Below are positions 1 through 4,003 of a DNA stretch of 7,106 nucleotides, piece by piece; the stretch's first letter is position 1; each line of letters starts with the position of its first letter. Source of the stretch: an uncultured Caryophanales bacterium (GTDB lineage Bacteria > Bacillota_I > Bacilli_A > RF39 > UBA660); NCBI GenBank assembly GCA_946544685.1, contig CAMNML010000023.1, positions 1 through 7,106 on the forward strand. The letters are read 5' to 3'. The notes beneath the pieces were generated by a model. That model was not told where the DNA came from, did not search any database, and saw only the letters and a program-made list of their open reading frames with translations. Made by a program: the position numbers and the translations under genes.

Positions 1-250
1 TTCTAGTTAATCTATCTACTTTAATAGCAATTAACTTATCAATTTTCTTTGATTTAATATCTTTTAATAATCTTTGCATTTCTGGTCTCATTAAATCTTT
101 TCCAGAATGTCCTGCGTCATTATAGACATCTACAATATCATAATTGTTCTTTTCACAATATTCTTTAATCATTCTAAGTTGTGAATCAATAGAATATCCA
201 TTATCTCTTTGGTCATCAGTAGATACTCTTACATAAACTCCACATCTCAT
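1..250 (-). CDS. Large serine recombinase, N-terminal part (cut by window edge)
   Basis: I translated the 83 residues from the ATG at 250-248 down to the window edge; the C-terminus lies outside. The start MRCGVYVRVSTDDQ carries the resolvase/invertase signature: Arg8 and nucleophile Ser10 in YVRVS, the stretch GYSIDSQ at 18-24, the AGHSGKD loop at 46-52, and DRLTR at 79-83 with the Arg80/Arg83 expected for the active site. The family cuts and rejoins att sites through a Ser-DNA covalent bond to integrate or excise phages, conjugative elements and cassettes. The STDDQ..GYSI style is typical of the large recombinases, but the DNA-binding and coiled-coil domains that would prove this are not visible. 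The start is supported by an excellent Shine-Dalgarno (GGAAAGGAGG at 266-257). Codon use differs from the other minus-strand chromosomal gene: 7 of 7 Ile codons are ATT. This fits recent acquisition. The family call is secure; the type of element is unknown. Confidence 0.93.
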   Translation of the reverse strand, partial: MRCGVYVRVSTDDQRDNGYSIDSQLRMIKEYCEKNNYDIVDVYNDAGHSGKDLMRPEMQRLLKDIKSKKIDKLIAIKVDRLTR

Positions 251-285
251 AATTTTCCTCCTTTCCTTAAATTTTGAGAAATATT

Positions 286-315
286 AATATACCTCTCATA
301 TGTTTCCTCACTCAA
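286..315 (-). promoter_or_regulatory. Possible promoter of the serine recombinase
   Basis: Read on minus, TTGAGT (315-310) lies 18 bases before TATATT (291-286), which would start transcription about 30 bases before the recombinase ATG. The -10 overlaps an imperfect 20-bp dyad (276-295, 8 of 10 pairs) and the -35 adjoins one copy of a repeat. Repressor or recombinase binding here could therefore control the gene. This rests on pattern only. Confidence 0.35.
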
Positions 316-382
316 ACGCCAAAAGTAAACCCTAAATTTGAAAAAATTTTAATTTTTTTAATATTTCTCATATGTTTCCCTA

Positions 383-412
383 AAAATAAGCCATTTTACG
401 AAGTCTTATTTT
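383..412 (-). terminator. Weak terminator-like hairpin after the 97-residue gene
   Basis: AAAATAAG (383-390) pairs with CTTATTTT (405-412), an 8-bp stem with a 14-base loop. It lies about 23 bases past the stop codon of the minus-strand gene ending at 435. On minus the stem runs straight into TTTT, as in an intrinsic terminator. It has only one G-C pair and a long loop, so it would be inefficient and may be chance. Confidence 0.35.
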
Positions 413-434
413 AAATATTTCTCATTTATATTTG

Positions 435-728
435 CTATTTAATGTCAAAAGTTGTGTTTTGAATTATTTTTTCTACTTCTTTTAAGTTGTATTTTTGCTT
501 ATGTTCTTTGATGTAAAAAGGTTTACTACTAATTTCATTTACTTTATATTCTAGTATAGTAAGAGTAATTGGATATGTAATTATATATTCAGTTGGTTCA
601 ATAAACTGTAAATTAGTATTTAGAAGAACTTTAACTTTTCCTTTTTTAGTTTTATAAGTAAAGTCTTTAATAAGTTCTAGTAGTTTAGGATTAGGTTTAA
701 GTTCTTGGGTAATTTTAAATTTAAGCAT
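435..728 (-). CDS. Hypothetical protein, 97 aa, probably mobile-element cargo
   Basis: I chose the ATG at 728-726 (protein begins MLKFKITQELKPN) because GGAAGGAGG sits at the right distance upstream (about 745-737). The frame stays open to an ATG at 809, but that start has no ribosome site and would run through the likely promoter. The stop is TAG at 437-435. I do not recognise the protein. It is small, rich in Lys, Ile and Thr, with no signal peptide or membrane segment, a likely beta-rich middle (VKVLLNTNLQFIEP, EYIITYPITLTILEY) and a charged C-terminal helix (KYNLKEVEKIIQN). It lies head-to-tail upstream of the serine recombinase and shares its strong AAGGAGG-type site, so it is probably part of the same element. 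A role in recombination control is possible but nothing in the sequence shows it. Confidence 0.7.
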   Translation of the reverse strand: MLKFKITQELKPNPKLLELIKDFTYKTKKGKVKVLLNTNLQFIEPTEYIITYPITLTILEYKVNEISSKPFYIKEHKQKYNLKEVEKIIQNTTFDIK

Positions 729-764
729 AAAAAATGTCCTCCTTCCTAGAAAGAGAACATTATC

Positions 765-793
765 TTTATATTTGGTAGAACAAGCCTTTCCAA
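765..793 (-). promoter_or_regulatory. Predicted promoter of the 97-aa gene with a flanking direct repeat
   Basis: On minus, TTGGAA (793-788) is 17 bases before TATAAA (770-765). The -35 is bracketed by two exact copies of CAAGCCT (plus strand 781-787 and 791-797), spaced one helical turn apart, which looks like a tandem operator. The promoter begins about 10 bases after the tRNA-Gly terminator, so the small gene has its own control. Confidence 0.45.
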
Positions 794-802
794 GCCTGAC
801 TA

Positions 803-845
803 CGGACAAAATAAAAACTTACGAACTTTAATTAGTCCGTAAGTT
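803..845 (-). terminator. Intrinsic terminator of tRNA-Gly
   Basis: The hairpin is AACTTACG-A-ACT (816-827) paired with AGT-C-CGTAAGTT (834-845), with one internal mismatch and a TTAATT loop. On minus it is followed by TTTTATTTTGTCC. It lies 10 bases past the tRNA CCA end. A second copy of the GTCCGTA arm as TACGGAC (801-807) allows an alternative pairing that would disrupt the terminator stem. Confidence 0.85.
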
Positions 846-854
846 GTCTTCAAA

Positions 855-929
855 TGGAGCAAGTGACCGGAATCGAACCGGCATCCTAGCCTTGGCAAGG
901 CCATATACTAACCGTTGTACTACACCTGC
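855..929 (-). tRNA. tRNA-Gly(GCC)
   Basis: On minus this folds as a standard cloverleaf. The acceptor is GCAGGTG/CACTTGC with one G-U pair, and a T discriminator precedes the encoded CCA (857-855). The anticodon loop TTGCCAA carries GCC (896-894), and the T-arm is CCGGTTCGATTCCGG. It decodes GGC and GGU. It is a monocistronic unit with its own promoter (942-970) and terminator, and sits between the putative mobile element and the dacF gene. Confidence 0.97.
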
Positions 930-941
930 AACACAGTTATA

Positions 942-970
942 ATTATACATTATATTTTATGCGGTGTAAA
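942..970 (-). promoter_or_regulatory. Strong promoter of tRNA-Gly
   Basis: On minus, TTTACA (970-965) is separated by exactly 17 bases from a perfect TATAAT (947-942), about 12 bases before the first tRNA base. This is near consensus for the housekeeping sigma factor, as expected for a stable RNA gene. Confidence 0.85.
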
Positions 971-994
971 TAGGTTTTATTAAAAATATTTATT

Positions 995-1023
995 TCGACA
1001 AAAAATTATTTTTATTTCATAAT
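995..1023 (+). promoter_or_regulatory. Predicted promoter of dacF
   Basis: TCGACA (995-1000), 17 bases, then CATAAT (1018-1023). This is divergent from the tRNA-Gly promoter and would give a leader of about 30 bases before the ATG at 1061. Confidence 0.55.
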
Positions 1024-1060
1024 TATTTATATATATCATATTTTTTACTAGAGGTGGATT

Positions 1061-2212
1061 ATGAAGAAGATAATTTGTTTATTTTTTAGTTTTTTCTTTT
1101 TATTAAATATTGTTAAGGCTGAAGATTTAATTTTAGCTCCTAATGCCAAATCAGCTATTATGTTAGAGGCTAGTACTGGTGAGGTTTTATTTGAAAAAAA
1201 TTCTCATGAGAAATTGCATCCTGCTAGTATGACTAAGATGATGAGTATGTTGTTGATACTTGAAAACATTGAGAAAGGCGTTATTAACTGGGATGATATT
1301 GTAACTGTAAGTTCTAATGCTTCTAGTATGGGTGGCTCTCAAATACTATTAGAAACTGGAGAACAAATGAGTGTTTCTGATTTGTTTAAGGGTATTGCGG
1401 TTGCATCTGGGAACGATGCTGTTGTTGCGATGGCTGAGAAGATTGCTGGAACACAGGAAGAGTTTGTTAATATGATGAATAAAAGAGCTAATGAACTAGG
1501 CTTAACTGATACTAATTTTAAGAATTGTCATGGATTAGATGATGCGAATCATTATTCTAGTGCTTCTGATATGGCAAAGATTGCTATGGAGTTAGTTAAA
1601 CATGAGAAGTTATTCGAGTATACTTCTATTTATGAGGATTATTTAAGAGAGAATACTGATCGTAAGTTTTGGCTTGTTAATACAAATAAGTTAGTTAGAT
1701 TTTATAGTGGTGTTGATGGCCTTAAAACTGGTTATACTAAAGAGGCTGGTTATTGTTTAACTGCTACTGCTAAAAGAAATGGTATGAGAATAATAGCTGT
1801 TGTTATGGGAGAACCTGAAAGTTCTGTTAGATCTAGTGAAGTTAGTTCAATGCTTGATTATGCTTTTGCTCAGTATGAATTAGAGTCATTTTTATCTACT
1901 GATAGTAAGTTAGATACTGTTTATATTAATAAGGCTCATAAGGAGTATTTTAATGTTGTTCCTAAGGAAGATGTTACTATATTAAATAAAAAGTTAGAAG
2001 ATAAAAAGAATGCAACTTATGAACTTAAAATGGATAGTTATAAGTTACCTATTAAAAGAGGTGATAGAGTGGGTAGTTTAAATGTTTATGTTGATGGTAA
2101 TTTATACAGGAGTATTGATGTAACTTTTGATGATGATGTTAATAAGGCTGATTTAATTACTTTATATGGTAGATATTTAAAGAAAGTATTTACTGGTGAT
2201 ATTGTATTTTAA
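1061..2212 (+). CDS. dacF: D-alanyl-D-alanine carboxypeptidase (DacF/PBP5 type)
   Basis: A secreted penicillin-binding protein that removes the terminal D-Ala from peptidoglycan stem peptides and so limits cross-linking. Residues 1-20 are a signal peptide (MKK, a Phe/Leu-rich core, VKA before Glu21). The peptidase S11 triad motifs are all present: SMTK with Ser56 acylated and Lys59, SGN at 117-119, and KTG at 222-224. Residues from about 275 form the PBP5-type C-terminal beta domain. The last residues (LYGRYLKKVFTGDIVF) could be the amphipathic helix that holds such enzymes on the membrane. The length of 383 residues is normal for the family. The start is set by GAGGTGG (1051-1057) and the signal peptide. 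It is a single-gene unit with its own promoter and terminator. It shows that the host makes peptidoglycan. The family is certain; DacF as opposed to DacA or DacB rests on general similarity. Confidence 0.95.
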   Translation: MKKIICLFFSFFFLLNIVKAEDLILAPNAKSAIMLEASTGEVLFEKNSHEKLHPASMTKMMSMLLILENIEKGVINWDDIVTVSSNASSMGGSQILLETGEQMSVSDLFKGIAVASGNDAVVAMAEKIAGTQEEFVNMMNKRANELGLTDTNFKNCHGLDDANHYSSASDMAKIAMELVKHEKLFEYTSIYEDYLRENTDRKFWLVNTNKLVRFYSGVDGLKTGYTKEAGYCLTATAKRNGMRIIAVVMGEPESSVRSSEVSSMLDYAFAQYELESFLSTDSKLDTVYINKAHKEYFNVVPKEDVTILNKKLEDKKNATYELKMDSYKLPIKRGDRVGSLNVYVDGNLYRSIDVTFDDDVNKADLITLYGRYLKKVFTGDIVF

Positions 2213-2213
2213 G

Positions 2214-2240
2214 ACAACAATTTGTTGTTTTTTTCTTTTT
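2214..2240 (+). terminator. Intrinsic terminator of dacF
   Basis: ACAACA (2214-2219) pairs with TGTTGT (2223-2228), one base after the dacF stop. A run of twelve pyrimidines and T's (TTTTTTCTTTTTT) follows. The stem is short but the T-tract is strong. Its 3' arm overlaps the -35 region of the next gene. Confidence 0.7.
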
Positions 2241-2251
2241 TATGATATAAT
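2222..2251 (+). promoter_or_regulatory. Extended -10 promoter for the gene at 2273
   Basis: TGATATAAT at 2243-2251 is a perfect extended -10 (TGnTATAAT). A weak -35, TTGTTG (2222-2227), 18 bases upstream lies inside the dacF terminator stem. The predicted start, near 2258, leaves only about 15 untranslated bases. Confidence 0.7.
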
Positions 2252-2272
2252 TTTATTAATTGGAGGATAAAT

Positions 2273-2860
2273 ATGAAAAAGAGTGGTTTTATTTGTTTAA
2301 TTGTTTTTGCTATAGTTGTTATTTTATGTATTTTATTTTGTTCTATTAAATTTAAAAAGAAAGATGTTGATGTTACTTTATTGTATCAAGATTTTATAAG
2401 TGATAGGAAATATTTTTCTGATTTTGGCGAAGCTGAATATAACAGTATTAGTTATACTATTTATGATTTAAATAAAGATGGTGTATTGGAGTTAATAGTT
2501 TATTTATCTGAAAATGGTGATTTTGGAACTAATTTATTTTATACATATTTTAATGATAAAATTGTATTTATTGATAAGGTTTATCATTTTGGTAATTTAG
2601 TTTATAATGAATCTGAAAATTCAATTGTGTATACTAATGTTAGACCAAGTCTTTCTTATGGTTCTGCATATGGTTTTTATAAATTAAATGGTAATAAATT
2701 TGAATCTAATAAGACTTTGGTTAATGAAATTGAGAATGGTGTTTCTAAATATTTTATGTATCGTGATACTGATGATAAGAAAGAAATATCAGAAAGCGAA
2801 TATAATAAGTTTTTTGATAATAATTTTATTATTGATTCAATTTATGTTGGTGTAAGATAA
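2273..2860 (+). CDS. Membrane-anchored hypothetical protein with EF-hand-like loop
   Basis: I do not recognise a named family. The 195 residues start with a single hydrophobic segment (about 7-24, ICLIVFAIVVILCILFC) followed by a KFKKK stop-transfer cluster, so the rest is probably extracellular behind an uncleaved anchor. A lipobox-like reading around Cys19 or Cys23 is not convincing. YDLNKDGVLELIVY (64-77) resembles an EF-hand or dockerin calcium loop, with acidic or Asn ligands at Asp65, Asn67, Asp69 and Glu73. The same motif occurs in many secreted Bacillota proteins of unknown role. The remainder is rich in Asn, Tyr and Phe. The start is set by GGAGG (2262-2266). It has its own promoter and converges on the minus-strand gene at 2871-3368. 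Calcium binding is an inference from the motif. Confidence 0.8.
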   Translation: MKKSGFICLIVFAIVVILCILFCSIKFKKKDVDVTLLYQDFISDRKYFSDFGEAEYNSISYTIYDLNKDGVLELIVYLSENGDFGTNLFYTYFNDKIVFIDKVYHFGNLVYNESENSIVYTNVRPSLSYGSAYGFYKLNGNKFESNKTLVNEIENGVSKYFMYRDTDDKKEISESEYNKFFDNNFIIDSIYVGVR

Positions 2861-2880
2861 AAAGGACTTGCTAGTCCTTT
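2861..2880. terminator. Bidirectional terminator shared by convergent genes
   Basis: A perfect 8-bp stem, AAAGGACT (2861-2868) with AGTCCTTT (2873-2880), has a 4-base TGCT loop. On plus it begins directly after the stop of the 2273 gene and is followed by ATTTGTTT. On minus it is followed by TTTTTATC. It overlaps the last codons and stop (TAG, 2873-2871) of the minus-strand gene, so that mRNA would end almost at its stop codon. Confidence 0.85.
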
Positions 2881-3368
2881 ATTTGTTTGAAATTTATTTT
2901 TGCTTCTGTTAATTTTTTTAGTCTTTTATTTTCTATCATTTCTTTTATATCTACAAATACGAAGTGATATGCTGCTTCCCAAATCATTACCCATCCAAAT
3001 ATTGATATTACTTCATCTATTACTATTGTATTTAGATTGTGGAATACTTTTGATGTTATTAATAGAATTGTACCTATAATTATTAATATTATTTCTAAAC
3101 TTAGTTCATATTGAATATGTAGTATATTTTCTTTTATATCTAGTCCAAAGTTTGATCTAATTGCGTCTATTATTTTTGTTTTTTCTTCTTCTTTTATTTC
3201 ATGATTATGAAGTATATTTATTTTTATATTTTTTTTATTTGAACTTCCTTTACAACTATTGTATATATAGTTACTTAGTTCGTCTGATAGTTGAGTGTTG
3301 TTGTATGGGTTAAATATTTGTGTGTCTTTATTTAGAGTTATATTTATACTTATTTTTTCTTTATTCAT
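2871..3368 (-). CDS. Hypothetical membrane protein with two predicted helices
   Basis: A 165-residue protein with an N-terminal soluble region (about 1-88, rich in Asn, Lys and Ile) and two hydrophobic helices: about 90-108 (LSLEIILIIIGTILLITSK) and 113-138 (ending GWVMIWEAAYHFVFV). A short charged tail follows (KEMIENKRLKKLTEAKINF). The WVMIWEAAYHFVFVDIKE block followed by a basic stretch resembles hypothetical membrane proteins common in Bacillota, but I cannot name a function. The start is set by GGTGAT (3378-3373), with a TGCTATAAT promoter directly upstream. Its codons contrast sharply with its plus-strand neighbours: about 26 of 31 Ile codons are ATA, and CTA is the favoured Leu codon. 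This is the pattern expected for a long-resident lagging-strand gene. Confidence 0.8.
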   Translation of the reverse strand: MNKEKISINITLNKDTQIFNPYNNTQLSDELSNYIYNSCKGSSNKKNIKINILHNHEIKEEEKTKIIDAIRSNFGLDIKENILHIQYELSLEIILIIIGTILLITSKVFHNLNTIVIDEVISIFGWVMIWEAAYHFVFVDIKEMIENKRLKKLTEAKINFKQIKD

Positions 3369-3384
3369 GTTATCACCATTTATA

Positions 3385-3393
3385 ATTATAGCA
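3385..3393 (-). promoter_or_regulatory. Extended -10 promoter for the minus-strand membrane protein
   Basis: On minus, 3393-3385 reads TGCTATAAT, a perfect extended -10. No good -35 is seen 17 bases upstream (TCTATA). The predicted start near 3378 leaves a leader of about 10 bases that begins almost at the ribosome site. Confidence 0.65.
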
Positions 3394-3409
3394 TAAATTC
3401 ATAATTTTA

Positions 3410-3438
3410 TAGATTTTTTTTAATTATAATGATATAAT
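3410..3438 (+). promoter_or_regulatory. Extended -10 promoter for the tRNA-Gln / Nudix / gltX unit
   Basis: TGATATAAT at 3430-3438 is a perfect extended -10, with a poor -35 (TAGATT, 3410-3415) 17 bases upstream. A second TATAAT overlaps it at 3425-3430. It ends 11 bases before the tRNA and is back-to-back with the minus-strand promoter at 3385-3393. Confidence 0.7.
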
Positions 3439-3449
3439 TATTTTGTTAT

Positions 3450-3523
3450 TGCCCCATGGCCAAGCGGTAAGGCATTGGACTCTGACTCCAAGATCGTTAG
3501 TTCGAATCTAACTGGGGCAGCCA
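3450..3523 (+). tRNA. tRNA-Gln(CUG)
   Basis: A standard cloverleaf of 74 bases including encoded CCA (3521-3523). The acceptor is TGCCCCA/TGGGGCA with a G discriminator, the D-stem is GCC/GGC, and the anticodon stem is TTGGA/TCCAA. The loop CTCTGAC gives anticodon CTG (3482-3484), and the T-arm is GTTAG/CTAAC. The U1-A72 pair and D-loop shape are those of tRNA-Gln in bacteria that make Gln-tRNA by the Glu-tRNA amidotransferase (GatCAB) route. It reads only CAG, so a UUG isoacceptor must exist elsewhere in an AT-rich genome. It lies 20 bp before the Nudix start with no hairpin between them, so it may form the 5' end of that mRNA. Confidence 0.96.
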
Positions 3524-3543
3524 TTTTTTATTTGAGGTGAAAT

Positions 3544-3990
3544 ATGGGTTATATTTCGAAAATTCGTGAGTATGTTGGGCATGCACCTATAATGGCAACT
3601 GCTGCAACATGTATTATTTATGATGAATATAAAGGAATTCTATTTGAGAAAAGATCAGATAATGGAATGTGGTGTATTCCTGGTGGCTCTCTTGAATTTG
3701 GTGAGTCTTTAGAAGAGGGTTTACTTCGTGAGGTTAAGGAAGAGACTGGTCTTGATATATTTAATCCTGTTTTTTTAGATGTAAAGGCAAATGTTCATAT
3801 AATTTATCCTAACCAAGATGAGGTTTATTATACTGATGTTGTCTATTATTCTAATGAATATAGCGGTATTTTACAACATGATGAAGAAAGCACTGAACTT
3901 AAGTGGTTTAAATTGGATGAATTACCTGATAATATAATGGATACTCAAATGGAATTTATAAATAAATTTAAAGATAAATATATTATATAG
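3544..3990 (+). CDS. Nudix hydrolase (MutT/ADP-ribose pyrophosphatase-like)
   Basis: A 148-residue cytoplasmic enzyme expected to cleave a nucleoside diphosphate linked to another group, using Mg. The Nudix box is complete: Gly48, five residues, Glu54, seven residues, then REVKEETGL (62-70), with the metal-binding Glu66 and Glu67. The N-terminal YISKIREYVGHAPIM and the block LFEKRSDNGMWCIPGG are typical of a common Bacillota Nudix group related to ADP-ribose pyrophosphatases and MutT-like proteins. The C-terminal half has DEESTELKWFKLDELPDNI, usual for that group. The substrate cannot be read from the sequence. The start is supported by GAGGTGA (3534-3540). It follows tRNA-Gln by 20 bp and precedes gltX by 13 bp, so it is probably co-transcribed with both. 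A sanitising role would fit the downstream rdgB and ogg genes, but this is inference. Confidence 0.93.
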   Translation: MGYISKIREYVGHAPIMATAATCIIYDEYKGILFEKRSDNGMWCIPGGSLEFGESLEEGLLREVKEETGLDIFNPVFLDVKANVHIIYPNQDEVYYTDVVYYSNEYSGILQHDEESTELKWFKLDELPDNIMDTQMEFINKFKDKYII

Positions 3991-4003
3991 AAAGCGTGAT
4001 ATT

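Larger units (their letters stand above)
276..425. repeat. Direct and inverted repeat cluster upstream of the recombinase
   Basis: TCTCATATGTTTCC occurs exactly at 294-307 and 366-379. AATATTTCTCAT occurs exactly at 360-371 and 414-425. The inverted form GAGAAATATT is at 276-285, within an imperfect 20-bp palindrome (276-295). These three or four related elements fill the space between the recombinase start and the end of the 97-residue gene. Phage and integrative-element attachment sites and repressor operators often sit just upstream of a serine integrase gene, so either role is possible. The repeats are visible; their role is inferred. Confidence 0.6.

Noticed and set aside
276..425. CRISPR array
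   Set aside because: Repeats are only 10-14 bp, irregularly spaced and partly inverted, with no cas genes.
729..809. Extended N-terminus of the 97-aa gene up to the ATG at 809
   Set aside because: No ribosome site before 809, the extension crosses the likely promoter, and the ATG at 728 has a near-perfect AAGGAGG site.
855..929. tRNA-Gly 3' end as an integration site
   Set aside because: That habit belongs mainly to tyrosine integrases. The recombinase here is a serine type, and I found no second copy of the tRNA 3' end in the window.
3524..3530. T6 run after tRNA-Gln as a true terminator
   Set aside because: No dedicated hairpin precedes it; only the tRNA itself is upstream, and the Nudix gene has no other promoter.
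3524..3543. T-box or other riboswitch before the Nudix-gltX genes
   Set aside because: Only 20 bases lie between the tRNA and the ATG, with no room for such a structure.
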